From assembly GCF_002975405.1 (NCBI RefSeq), contig NZ_PCPS01000003.1, positions 310,001 to 374,000 of the forward strand: 64,000 nucleotides of DNA. The letters run 5' to 3'. Below the pieces are notes generated by a model that made no database searches, had not been told where the DNA came from, and saw nothing but the letters and a program-made list of their open reading frames with translations. The position numbers and the translations under genes are program-made. The first letter of the stretch is position 1. Every line of letters starts with the position of its first letter. This document shows, one piece after another, positions 31,908 to 40,470 of this stretch. The DNA is from Arthrobacter sp. MYb229 (GTDB taxonomy: Bacteria; Actinomycetota; Actinomycetes; Actinomycetales; Micrococcaceae).

Positions 31908-33158
31908 ATGCCAGAAGAAAAAGCGGTCCAACCGCGTGGGTTGCGCAGGCTCGGAAATGACATTTCCTTCTCCGCAATTTGCGCCGGATTCATCGCCATG
32001 GCCGTGTCGTACGCCGGCCCGATGCTGGTGATACTGCAAGCAGCACAGCGCGCCGGGCTCAGCGAGGCGCAGAGCAGTTCCTGGGTATGGGCGGTCTCGG
32101 TCGGCAGCGGAATCACCGGCTTGCTGCTCAGCCTGTTCACTCGCCAACCAATTATCGTCGCATGGTCCGTGCCGGGAGCCGCCCTCTTGCTGACGGTCCT
32201 CGGCGACTACAGCTATTCCGAAGCCATCGGCGCGTATATCGTTGCCGGGCTGCTTGGGCTGCTCTTGAGCCTCAGCGGGTTGCTGGGATGGCTGCTGGCC
32301 CGCGTGCCAAAACCGGTCTTGGCCGCGGTTCTCGCCGGGGTGCTGCTGCCCTTTGTGATGGAGGTGGTTCAGGCGGTCCTTGATTCACCGCTGATCGCCG
32401 GCGGCCTAGTGGCCGCCTACTTCTTGGCCCGCCGCTGGTCGCCGGGCTATGCGGTCCCGGTAGCGCTCTGCGCCGGCATCGCGCTTGCGGCAGGTTCTGG
32501 CCAGATTTCGAACGCACCGCTATCGTTCATGCTCACCTCTCCGGTATTCACGGTTCCGGCATTTTCGCTCTCCGCCATCATGGGCATTTCCCTTCCGCTG
32601 CTGATCGTGACCATGGCAGGACAAAACGGTCCGGGCCTGACCATGCTTCGCAGCAGCAATTACCGGCCAAATGATCGGCTCCTGCTCAGCGGGGGCTCGC
32701 TTGCGAGCATCCTTTTCGCCCCCTTCGGCTCGCATGCGATCAACCTTGCAGCAATTACCGCAGGGATCTGCACCTCCGCCCAAGCCCACCGGGATCCGGC
32801 GCGACGCTACGTCGCGGGCATTTCTTGCGGTGCGTTTTTCATCTTCTTCGGGCTGTTCAGCCAGACTTTTTTGCAGCTTTTTGCGGCGGTCCCGGCCGAG
32901 CTGGTCATCGCTGTCGCGGGCGTGGCCCTGCTTCCGGCCATGCAGGGATCCATGCAGGATATGTTTGACGGCCCGGCCAGCGGAGCGGCGGAGGCCGCGG
33001 TCTGCACCCTGATCATCACCGCGTCCGGGGTGGCGCCGCTGGGAATCGTCTCGCCCTTCTGGGGTATCGCAGGAGGCACCCTGTGCTTCCTGGCGCTGCA
33101 CAAGCGACGCCCGGCCTACGCCGCAAAGGGCCCAAATGCGGCCGTGCCCTCCGGTTAG
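31908..33158 (+). CDS. benE: Benzoate:H+ symporter (BenE family)
   Basis: A 416-residue inner-membrane transporter with about 12 hydrophobic segments and BenE markers: AICAGFIAMAVSYAGPMLVI, SWVWAVSVGSGITGL, FTRQPIIVAWSVPGAALL and TMAGQNGPGLTMLRS. It provides a second uptake route beside BenK. I choose ATG 31908 with CGGGAG upstream; ATG 31842 adds residues unlike the family. It converges with xylB, overlapping it by four bases. Confidence 0.92.
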   Translation: MPEEKAVQPRGLRRLGNDISFSAICAGFIAMAVSYAGPMLVILQAAQRAGLSEAQSSSWVWAVSVGSGITGLLLSLFTRQPIIVAWSVPGAALLLTVLGDYSYSEAIGAYIVAGLLGLLLSLSGLLGWLLARVPKPVLAAVLAGVLLPFVMEVVQAVLDSPLIAGGLVAAYFLARRWSPGYAVPVALCAGIALAAGSGQISNAPLSFMLTSPVFTVPAFSLSAIMGISLPLLIVTMAGQNGPGLTMLRSSNYRPNDRLLLSGGSLASILFAPFGSHAINLAAITAGICTSAQAHRDPARRYVAGISCGAFFIFFGLFSQTFLQLFAAVPAELVIAVAGVALLPAMQGSMQDMFDGPASGAAEAAVCTLIITASGVAPLGIVSPFWGIAGGTLCFLALHKRRPAYAAKGPNAAVPSG

Positions 33159-34543
33159 TTCCACCCCGCGGTTGCATCCCGGGTATCCACATAGCGCGCA
33201 TAGATCTCGGGACGCGGTTCACCCTGATAGCGGGTGGACGCCGCGACGTTCCAGACCGGTGGTTCTTTTTCTCCGCTCAGCGCCCAGGCGGCCTGCCGCG
33301 CGGCACCCAACGCCACATATTCGGCAGTCTGCGGAACATCTACCGCGACGCCAAAGATCTGCGGCGCGATGCGGCGCACCGCTTCGGACTGCGCGCCACC
33401 GCCGATCAGCAGGATTCGCCGGGTTGCTACGCCGGTGGCTTCTTCGAGGGCAGCGACCGCGTCCTTCATGGAGCACAGCAATCCTTCAACGTAGGCACGG
33501 GCGATCTGTTCACGGGTGGTCGAGGTGCGCAGGCCATGCATCAGTCCCGTCGAGTCGGGCCGGTTCGGGGTGCGTTCTCCGCCGAAGTACGGAAGCAGCA
33601 CCGCTCCCCCGGAGCCGGGCTCCGCGGCCAGCGCAAGGTCAGAGAATTCTTTTTGGCCCACACCGAGCAGCCGGGCACCAAAATCTAGTACCGGAGCGCC
33701 GTTGAGGGTGCAGGCCAGCGGCAGGTACCTATTTGTGGCATCCACAAACCCGCTCACCATCCCGGTGCCATCGTGAACGCTGTGATCCACCACCGCGGAG
33801 GCTACCCCCGAGGTTCCCATGGAGACGCACACGTCCCCGGGCTGCAGATCCAGTCCCAGCGAGGCGGCCATATTGTCTCCGGTGCCGGCCGCAATTTTGA
33901 GGCCCGCAGAAGTTTCGCCGACTATTTCATTTGCCGCCGCGAGCCGCGGCAATGCCACCGGCTTGCCCAGTGCCCGGCGCGCCACCTCGGGCAGGAAACG
34001 ACGCTGCGCGGTCGAGTAGTATCCGGTGCCCGAGGCGTCTCCGTGGTCGGTGGTCGCTTCCTTGCGGCCGCCTAGATGCCAGGTCAGGTAGTCGTGCGGC
34101 AGCAGAACCCGGGTGGTGCGGTTCGCATTTTCCGGCTCGTTTTCGCGCAGCCAACGCAGTTTCGAGGCGGTCAGCGATGCGACCATCACGCTGCCTACAA
34201 GTTGCGCGCACCCCTGCTCTCCGCCAAGCTCTCCGATCAGGTCCCGCGCCTGCCCGGCGGAGGAAATGTCATTCCACAGCATGGCGGCGCGCACCGGAGC
34301 ACCATGCTCATCCAGGGCAACCATGCCGTGCTGCTGGCCGGCGATCGAGAGCGCGGATGCCCGCTCGAGCAGTCCTGCTGTGCTGGCTTCAAGGGCCTCA
34401 ATCCACTTGGCCGGATCGACTTGGGTCCCGCCAGGGTGGGGCGCGCGCCCGGAGGCTTTGACCTCACCGGTCTGCGCATCAACGAGCAGCGCTTTGCACG
34501 ATTGAGTCGACGAGTCGATTCCCAAGACATAGGTCGATGGCAT
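33155..34543 (-). CDS. xylB: Xylulokinase
   Basis: A 462-residue FGGY-family kinase. The N-terminal VLGIDSSTQSCKALLVD phosphate loop, the GQQHGMVALDEHG substrate block, LWNDISSAGQA, the LTASKLRWLRENEP motif and a C-terminal LIGGGAQSEAVRRI adenosine motif are those of xylulokinases. It phosphorylates D-xylulose to xylulose 5-phosphate. AAGGAT lies seven bases before ATG 34543, and the DeoR gene ends two bases upstream, so they form one unit. No xylose isomerase gene is present nearby; the product of the neighbouring dehydrogenase is the likely substrate source. Confidence 0.92.
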   Translation of the reverse strand: MPSTYVLGIDSSTQSCKALLVDAQTGEVKASGRAPHPGGTQVDPAKWIEALEASTAGLLERASALSIAGQQHGMVALDEHGAPVRAAMLWNDISSAGQARDLIGELGGEQGCAQLVGSVMVASLTASKLRWLRENEPENANRTTRVLLPHDYLTWHLGGRKEATTDHGDASGTGYYSTAQRRFLPEVARRALGKPVALPRLAAANEIVGETSAGLKIAAGTGDNMAASLGLDLQPGDVCVSMGTSGVASAVVDHSVHDGTGMVSGFVDATNRYLPLACTLNGAPVLDFGARLLGVGQKEFSDLALAAEPGSGGAVLLPYFGGERTPNRPDSTGLMHGLRTSTTREQIARAYVEGLLCSMKDAVAALEEATGVATRRILLIGGGAQSEAVRRIAPQIFGVAVDVPQTAEYVALGAARQAAWALSGEKEPPVWNVAASTRYQGEPRPEIYARYVDTRDATAGWN

Positions 34544-34545
34544 GG

Positions 34546-35376
34546 CTAATCCTTCGGTGAGCTAGCGGCGAGGTGGATATTGAGGTTTAGCGACTTCAGC
34601 AGGGCCAAGAGCTCGGGAGCTAGCTGGTCATCGATGACGATGTCATCGAATTCGTCCAATCCCATCACGTGATAGAGCCCGGTGCCCTCAAATTTGCTTG
34701 AGTCAACGATCAAAATTTTCCGGCCACCGGTTTTCAGCAAGGCGCGTTTGGTCAGCGCCGCTTCGGCATCCGGGTGCAGCAATGCCTGATTTTTGACCGC
34801 GGTGGTCGAGACGAACACCGCATCTGCGGTGAGCCGTTGAGCCTGCTCGACTACCACCGAGCCGAGGAATGAATCGGTTTCTGCATAGTATTGGCCGCCC
34901 AACCCCACCAAGGCGATGGACGACTGGGCCGACACGGTGTTCATCAGTGCCAGCGAGTGGGTAATGACCGTGGAGGGCCGGCGGCTTTCCAGATGCGGCC
35001 CCAGCTCGCCGACGGTGGTGGAGTCGTCCAGGGCAATGACCGTGCCGGGCTCGATGAGCTCGGCTGCGGTGCGGGCGAGCCGTTGCTTGGTGCGCGCGTT
35101 GAGATGGCGGCGCAGCCGCACGTCGCGTTCGGCCAGCCGCGCGGTGATCGCTCGTGCGCCGCCGCGGATGCGTTCGAGGCGCCCCTCGCCCGCGAGGACG
35201 TCCAGGTCACGATGGATGGTCATGGCGCTGACCCCGAAGGCGTCGGCCATAGCTTCCACGCGCGCGGTGTGGACCTGATTGACGTAGCTGGTCAGCTCGT
35301 CGCGGCGGCTCTCCGGAGGCAGCCCACTGGATCGCATCACTGCGGATCTCCCTTCGGCAAGTTCATCATTTCTCAC
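34546..35376 (-). CDS. DeoR/GlpR-family regulator of the polyol genes
   Basis: A 276-residue regulator. The N-terminal HTH is RRDELTSYVNQVHTARVEAM, then ADAFGVSAMTIHRDLDVLAGEGRLERIRGGA; the C-terminal DeoR sensor domain shows VIALDDSTTVGELGPHL and ILIVDSSKFEGTGLY, which usually bind a sugar phosphate. GGAGG lies eight bases before ATG 35376. It is co-transcribed with xylB and divergent from the polyol transporter; a near-palindrome in the gap is the likely operator. The ligand may be xylulose 5-phosphate or a related compound, which is inference. Confidence 0.9.
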   Translation of the reverse strand: MRNDELAEGRSAVMRSSGLPPESRRDELTSYVNQVHTARVEAMADAFGVSAMTIHRDLDVLAGEGRLERIRGGARAITARLAERDVRLRRHLNARTKQRLARTAAELIEPGTVIALDDSTTVGELGPHLESRRPSTVITHSLALMNTVSAQSSIALVGLGGQYYAETDSFLGSVVVEQAQRLTADAVFVSTTAVKNQALLHPDAEAALTKRALLKTGGRKILIVDSSKFEGTGLYHVMGLDEFDDIVIDDQLAPELLALLKSLNLNIHLAASSPKD

Positions 35377-35424
35377 ACCTCCGATGATAGATGCTGTGCT
35401 CGCACTCTCAAAACATCATGATCC

Positions 35425-35460
35425 AAACAATATTTAACAGAAAATCTGTTGAATTTGTTT
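35425..35460. promoter_or_regulatory. Candidate DeoR operator between regulator and polyol transporter
   Basis: A nested inverted repeat: inner AACAGA-AAA-TCTGTT (35436-35450), outer AAACAA/TTGTTT (35425-35430 and 35455-35460) with a one-base offset. It lies in an AT-rich stretch between the two divergent genes, which fits a site for the adjacent DeoR protein. Confidence 0.65.
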
Positions 35461-35519
35461 ATTTGGTGTTAGATTAGTGAAATCACGAGCGGCAGCAATG
35501 CCCCACGCAAAGGAGCGCC

Positions 35520-36857
35520 ATGATCTCGGAACCCTCGAACCCAAGTGCACCCCCGACAGCCAGGGGCGGCACCGGGCTGCTAGACCGCATGGGACTTCCG
35601 CGCCCGCTTTTATGGGGTTTCATCGGCTTGACCCTGTTCATGATCGGCGACGGCGTGGAAACCAATATCCTCACGCCCTACCTGACCGGCGAACACGGCT
35701 TCTCCATTCCGCTGGCCGGAACCCTGATCACCATCTACGGTGTCGCGGTGGCCATTGCCGCATTCCTTTCCGCCTCGCTCTCGGACCTGTGGGGCCCGCG
35801 CAAGGTGATGCTCATTGGCGCCGGAATCTGGGTGGCCTTCGAGCTGTTCTTCCTGCTCGTCGCGCTGAACTCCTCCAACGTGGTGCTGGTCTTCATCGCC
35901 TACGGACTGCGCGGCTTCGGCTACCCCTTCTTCGCCTACGGCTTCCTCGTCTGGATCTCCGCAACCGCCAACGCCAAGCGCCTCGCGGTTGCCATCGGCT
36001 GGTTCTACGTGGCCTTCAGCGCCGGCCTGCCCACGCTCGGCGCGCTGACCGCGACCGCCTCGTTGGAAATCTTCGGGCTGAACTATTACCAGACCCTTTG
36101 GATCTCGCTGGCACTGGTGGTCCTCGGTGCCGCGGTGGCGTTGCTCGGCGTCAAGGAGAAAACCGGGCGCGCCCCGCTGGTGGATAACCCGGAGCAGGTG
36201 TGGAAGACCATGAGCTTCGGGCTTCGCCTGTTGGTGAGCGACCGCAAGGCGTTGATGGTGATGCTCACCCGCACCATCAATTCGGTGCCCACCTATGGCA
36301 TGGCGGTCTTCTTCCCTGCCTTGTTCGTGGATCGCTTCGGCTGGAGCGTAGGCCAGTTCTTGATCCTGACCACGGTGATCTACGCGGTGAATATTCCCTT
36401 CAACCTCTTCTTCGGGGCCCTGGGCGACAAGCTGGGCTGGTCAAAGACCGTGGTCTGGTTCGGCGCGGTGCTCTGTGCGCTGTCCATGGCGGGGCTCTAT
36501 CTGGTGCCCGCTTGGGCGGTCGACAACGGGATCGAACACGCTTATCTGCTGGCCTTGCTGATCGGCGCGGTCTTCGGCATCGGCTTGGCCGGGTTCGTGC
36601 CGCTTTCGGCCATCGCCGTCTCGCTGGCGCCGGAGCATCCAGGAGCCGCGATGGCTTCCTACAACCTTGGCATCGGTGCCGCGGTCTTCGCCGGACCGTT
36701 GCTGGTCGCCTTGCTCTACACCACCCTGGGCGCCGCAGGAATGGTGTATCTGTTCGCCGCGCTGTACTTGGTCGCGGCGCTGATGTCGCACTTGCTGCGC
36801 GGAACCCAACCCGGATTCAACGGCGTTCCCACCCCCGCCCCGCAGCGCGTCGCCTAA
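35520..36857 (+). CDS. MFS polyol transporter (RbtT/DalT/CsbX type)
   Basis: A 445-residue MFS permease with 12 predicted membrane segments. Its FMIGDGVETNILTPYLTGEHGFS opening resembles the ribitol/arabitol permeases of the RbtT/DalT/CsbX group rather than sugar or drug MFS proteins. AGGAG lies five bases before ATG 35520. The mannitol/arabitol dehydrogenase follows after 50 bases, so both are expressed together. The most probable substrate is D-arabitol; D-mannitol is the alternative. Confidence 0.83.
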   Translation: MISEPSNPSAPPTARGGTGLLDRMGLPRPLLWGFIGLTLFMIGDGVETNILTPYLTGEHGFSIPLAGTLITIYGVAVAIAAFLSASLSDLWGPRKVMLIGAGIWVAFELFFLLVALNSSNVVLVFIAYGLRGFGYPFFAYGFLVWISATANAKRLAVAIGWFYVAFSAGLPTLGALTATASLEIFGLNYYQTLWISLALVVLGAAVALLGVKEKTGRAPLVDNPEQVWKTMSFGLRLLVSDRKALMVMLTRTINSVPTYGMAVFFPALFVDRFGWSVGQFLILTTVIYAVNIPFNLFFGALGDKLGWSKTVVWFGAVLCALSMAGLYLVPAWAVDNGIEHAYLLALLIGAVFGIGLAGFVPLSAIAVSLAPEHPGAAMASYNLGIGAAVFAGPLLVALLYTTLGAAGMVYLFAALYLVAALMSHLLRGTQPGFNGVPTPAPQRVA

Positions 36858-36907
36858 GGCGACCGCTTGAGCAACTGACATTTCCCCCATAAGGAGACTG
36901 CGAATTC

Positions 36908-38392
36908 ATGAAACTCTCTAATCAGACGCTGGCAGAAATCCCGCCAGAGGTACAGGTACCGGCCTATGACCGCAGCAAGGTTTCCGCTGGAATCGTCCAC
37001 TTCGGCGTCGGCGGATTCCACCGCGCCCATCAGGCCATGTATCTCGATCGGCTCATGAACCAGGGCCGAGCCCTCGACTGGGGTATCTGCGGCATGGGAA
37101 TCATGCCCTCGGACACGCACATGCGCGATACGCTCAGCGACAGCGACGGACTATATACCCTGGTAGTCAAGAATCCGGACGGCAGCCGTGAGGTGCGGGT
37201 CATCGGTTCAATTGTCGATTACCTGTACGCTCCGGATGACACCCGTGCGGCTATCGAGAAGCTGGCAGATCCGGCGATCCGCATCGTGTCACTGACCGTC
37301 ACCGAGGGCGGATACAACGTCAACCCGGTCACCGGGGAATTCGACCTGCAGAACCGCGCCATCGCCGCGGATCTGGCCGATCCGGAAAACCCGAAAACCA
37401 CCTTCGGCCTGATCAGTGCGGGGCTGAAGCTTCGCCGCGAACGTGGTCTCGCGCCTTTTACCGTCATGAGTTGTGACAACATCCAAGGCAACGGCGAGGT
37501 GGCGCATAAGATGTTTGGCGCCTTCGCCACCGCGCTGGATGCAGAATTCGGCACCTGGGTGCAGGCAAATGTTCCGTTTCCCAACTCGATGGTCGACCGC
37601 ATCACCCCGGTCACCACGGACGCTGATCGGCGCGACGTGACCGAGCGCTATGGCATCGAAGATGCCTGGCCGGTAGTGTGCGAAGACTTCGTGCAGTGGG
37701 CGCTGGAGGACAAGTTCGTATCTGGCCGCCCGGAATTCGAGCAGGTCGGAGTCCAGGTAGTTGCAGATGTGGTGCCTTTTGAACTGATGAAGTTGCGTCT
37801 GCTCAATGCCACCCATCAGGGCCTGTGCTATTTCGGCCATCTGGCCGGATACCGCGCGGTGCATGATGCGGCACGCAATGAGCTCTTCGCCCAATTCTTG
37901 CTGCGCTACATGCGCACCGAGGCGCAGCCTACGCTGGCGGCCTTGCCCGGCGTGGACCTGGCCGCCTATCAGGACAAGCTGATCGAGCGGTACCGCAACG
38001 AGCACGTGGCCGACACGATTGCGCGGCTTTGCGCGGACTCCTCGGATCGCATCCCCAAGTGGCTCATGCCGGTGGTCCGCGAAAACCTCGCCGCCGATCG
38101 CGACGTGCGCCTTTCGGCCGCCATCGTGGCCAGCTGGGCACGCTATGCCGAGGGCACCGATGAAATGGGCGAGCCGATCCAGATCGTTGACCGTCTGGCT
38201 CAGGAAGTCTCCGCCGCCGCGGCGAAGCACAGCGAAGACCCCTTGGCATTCCTGCGCCAGCGGGACCTGTTTGGCGACATCATCAACGATGAACGGTTCA
38301 CCAAGCCATATCTGGAGACCCTCGAATCCCTGCATTCCCAGGGATCGATTGCCACCCTGGAACGGGTTATGGCGCAGAGCGCCGCCCGTTAG
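36908..38392 (+). CDS. Mannitol/D-arabitol dehydrogenase (long-chain polyol dehydrogenase)
   Basis: A 494-residue NAD-dependent enzyme of the mannitol dehydrogenase family. The cofactor loop is GIVHFGVGGFHRAHQAMYLD and the catalytic site KLRLLNATH (Lys295, Asn300, His303). These enzymes oxidise D-mannitol to fructose or D-arabitol to D-xylulose and cannot be told apart from the motifs alone. With xylulokinase, a DalT-like permease and a DeoR regulator alongside, D-arabitol 4-dehydrogenase is the better choice. The gene ends before a strong terminator. Confidence 0.88.
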   Translation: MKLSNQTLAEIPPEVQVPAYDRSKVSAGIVHFGVGGFHRAHQAMYLDRLMNQGRALDWGICGMGIMPSDTHMRDTLSDSDGLYTLVVKNPDGSREVRVIGSIVDYLYAPDDTRAAIEKLADPAIRIVSLTVTEGGYNVNPVTGEFDLQNRAIAADLADPENPKTTFGLISAGLKLRRERGLAPFTVMSCDNIQGNGEVAHKMFGAFATALDAEFGTWVQANVPFPNSMVDRITPVTTDADRRDVTERYGIEDAWPVVCEDFVQWALEDKFVSGRPEFEQVGVQVVADVVPFELMKLRLLNATHQGLCYFGHLAGYRAVHDAARNELFAQFLLRYMRTEAQPTLAALPGVDLAAYQDKLIERYRNEHVADTIARLCADSSDRIPKWLMPVVRENLAADRDVRLSAAIVASWARYAEGTDEMGEPIQIVDRLAQEVSAAAAKHSEDPLAFLRQRDLFGDIINDERFTKPYLETLESLHSQGSIATLERVMAQSAAR

Positions 38393-38417
38393 ATCGCCTG
38401 GACAGAATCCCGCCTTG

Positions 38418-38456
38418 CCGAGCGGCTCCTTTTGCAAGGAGCCGCTCGGACTTTTT
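38418..38456 (+). terminator. Terminator of the polyol unit
   Basis: A perfect 14-base stem (arms CCGAGCGGCTCCTT and AAGGAGCCGCTCGG) with a TTGC loop, then ACTTTTTG. Confidence 0.9.
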
Positions 38457-38489
38457 GTACCTGCGATCCTTGAAACCAAATGAACGTTG

Positions 38490-38511
38490 CTAAAGTAAAG
38501 TGACACTTTAG
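38490..38511 (+). promoter_or_regulatory. Candidate TetR autoregulatory operator
   Basis: TAAAGT-GAC-ACTTTA is a perfect inverted repeat at 38496-38510, with a further CTAAAGT/ACTTTAG pairing across 38490-38511. It sits 14 bases before the TetR start codon, a usual place for self-repression. Confidence 0.65.
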
Positions 38512-38524
38512 TTTAGGAATCGCC

Positions 38525-39121
38525 ATGAATGATGGAATTTTGCCGGTTAGTACCCGCCCACGCAGCGTGGCAACCCATCATAAGGTCTTGGACTCCACCA
38601 ATGAACTACTCCGCGACGCGGGCTTCCGCGGGATTTCGATTGAGCGCATCGCCGAGCATTCAGGTGTCAGCACCGCGACGCTGTACAAGCACTGGCCCAC
38701 CAAGAATGCAATCGTTGCCGAAGCTTTCGGACGTGTTGCCGCCCAAGCGCTGAAGATCCCCACCGATGGAGACCCCTTGGCGAATCTCATCGACTGCACG
38801 GTCGAATCGCTGACCTTCCACAGCGTGCAAAGCGGGCGCGTATTCTTTCAGCTGCTGGCCGCCTGCTCCCTGGAACCGCACGGTGCCGCGTATTTCGAGC
38901 AGTTTTATCTAGCTCCGCGGCGCAAAACTCTCAAACCCCTCTTTGCGCGCGCACTCGCTTCGGGCCAGTTGGCCGAAGGCCTGGATATCGACGTTGCCAT
39001 GGACGTGGCCTTCGGCGCAGCGGTGTTCCGGCTGATGCGCGAGAGTGAAAGCGTTGATCTGGCCTCCATTGAAGAAACCGTCCGCTGGTCCGTGCGCGGA
39101 TTATTGGCTGACCAGCCCTAG
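38525..39121 (+). CDS. TetR-family regulator
   Basis: A 198-residue TetR repressor. The HTH (about 20-65) shows VLDSTNELLRDAGFRGISIE, then SGVSTATLYKHWPTKNAIVAEAF. The C-terminal helical ligand domain ends in TVRWSVRGLL. A palindrome just upstream suggests self-repression. The MFS transporter gene starts 46 bases later on the same strand and is its likely target; the inducer is unknown. Confidence 0.9.
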   Translation: MNDGILPVSTRPRSVATHHKVLDSTNELLRDAGFRGISIERIAEHSGVSTATLYKHWPTKNAIVAEAFGRVAAQALKIPTDGDPLANLIDCTVESLTFHSVQSGRVFFQLLAACSLEPHGAAYFEQFYLAPRRKTLKPLFARALASGQLAEGLDIDVAMDVAFGAAVFRLMRESESVDLASIEETVRWSVRGLLADQP

Positions 39122-39167
39122 ATGCATCACGAACACGCCCCATTCGCTACAACACAGAAGAGATCTC

Positions 39168-40382
39168 GTGGCACACGCCAACAATTACGTCGCCGACAAG
39201 CTCGGCTTCAGCACCGCACTCATTGGCCTTTGCCTCATCGCAGCGCACTCCGGCACGCCGTCACCGATCTTCCCGCTGTACTCCGAGCAATGGGGACTGT
39301 CTTCCCTTGAAGTCAGCAGCGTCTTCGCCGTATATATCTTCGGTTTGCTGGTCACCCTGCTGACCTGCGGGGCACTGTCCGATCATATTGGACGCCGTCC
39401 CGTCGCCTTTAGCGCGTTGCTGATCGCCGCGGCTTCGATGCTCGTCATGGCATTCGCTGATTCGCTGAATGCACTGCTGATCGCCCGGATCTTGCAGGGC
39501 ATTGCCTCGGGCCTCGGGTTCGGCACCCTGGGCGCAGCCTTGCTCGATTACTCCCCCGCCTCGCGCCACCGGACCGTCGCCATGCTCAACGGCGCCGTGC
39601 CACCTGCGGCAATCGGCCTCGGCGCCCTGCTCAGTGGCATTCTCGTGCAGTTCGCACCATACCCCTTCCAGATCCCTTATCTGGCGGTCGCCGCATTGTT
39701 GATCCTGGCGCTGATTCCGGCGAGCTTGCTCAAGGAGCGCCACCCACGCCGTCACGGTGTATTGCGTTCGCTCATCCCCTCGGTGATGATCCCCAAGGAG
39801 GTGCGCCGCGAATTCCTCGTCGCAGTCGGCGCATTGCTCGCCAGCTGGGCGCTGGTTGGAATGTATCTGGGATTGGGCGCGAGCATCACCAAAACGTTGA
39901 TGAATATTCAAGCACCAACCCTGAGCGGTTTAGCCATCTTTGCGCTGACCGGCGCGAGTGCGGTGCTCGGCGCCGTCACCTTCCGGTTCGACGCCTTGAA
40001 GGTCATGACCCTTGGATGCATCTCGCTGATCGTTGGATCGGGCGGGCTCGTACTAGCTGTTTACACGGAAAACACGGCGATCTATTTCATTTCCAGCATC
40101 ATCGGCGGCATCGGCTTGGGCGGCGCCTTTCAAGGTGGGCTTCGGACCATCGTGGAGCACGTTCCCGCGCTGCAACGCGGCGGCACGCTCTCCTCGGTAT
40201 ATCTGGTGAGCTACCTAGCCTTCGGCCTGCCAACATTGATCGGTGGACTGCTGATCCCAATCCACGGATTGATGAACGTCACCTACGGCTACGCCGGACT
40301 TGTTGTCCTGCTCTCTGTCATTGCCCTGGCATTGATCGCCGGAACTTCCCGGAAGGGCAAACCGGCAGCTACCTCGCAATAG
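39168..40382 (+). CDS. MFS transporter next to the TetR gene
   Basis: A 404-residue MFS permease with 12 hydrophobic segments. It has GALSDHIGRRPVAF between helices 2 and 3 and the QGIASGLGFGTLGAALLDY helix-5 region of efflux-type members, and it ends in a short basic tail. I choose GTG 39168, preceded by AGAAGAGA; an in-frame start at 39045 would lie within the TetR gene. With TetR upstream it is probably a drug or metabolite exporter. A strong terminator follows. Confidence 0.85.
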   Translation: MAHANNYVADKLGFSTALIGLCLIAAHSGTPSPIFPLYSEQWGLSSLEVSSVFAVYIFGLLVTLLTCGALSDHIGRRPVAFSALLIAAASMLVMAFADSLNALLIARILQGIASGLGFGTLGAALLDYSPASRHRTVAMLNGAVPPAAIGLGALLSGILVQFAPYPFQIPYLAVAALLILALIPASLLKERHPRRHGVLRSLIPSVMIPKEVRREFLVAVGALLASWALVGMYLGLGASITKTLMNIQAPTLSGLAIFALTGASAVLGAVTFRFDALKVMTLGCISLIVGSGGLVLAVYTENTAIYFISSIIGGIGLGGAFQGGLRTIVEHVPALQRGGTLSSVYLVSYLAFGLPTLIGGLLIPIHGLMNVTYGYAGLVVLLSVIALALIAGTSRKGKPAATSQ

Positions 40383-40412
40383 CCGCCGCCCAGCAGCTTC
40401 CGCCGCAGAAAG

Positions 40413-40460
40413 AAAAACAACCGCAGGATGTTTCATGTGAAACATCCTGCGGTTGTTTTT
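40413..40460. terminator. Bidirectional terminator with a parS-like core
   Basis: A long perfect stem (arms begin AAAAACAACCGCAGG and end CCTGCGGTTGTTTTT) between two convergent genes. Its loop region contains TGTTTCATGTGAAACA (40429-40444), which matches the usual parS palindrome TGTTTCACGTGAAACA at 15 of 16 positions. Confidence 0.88.
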
Positions 40461-40470
40461 CAGTTTCGGA

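Noticed and set aside
39045-39167. Longer MFS start inside the TetR gene
   Set aside because: The extra residues come from TetR coding sequence in another frame; GTG 39168 with a purine-rich leader fits better.
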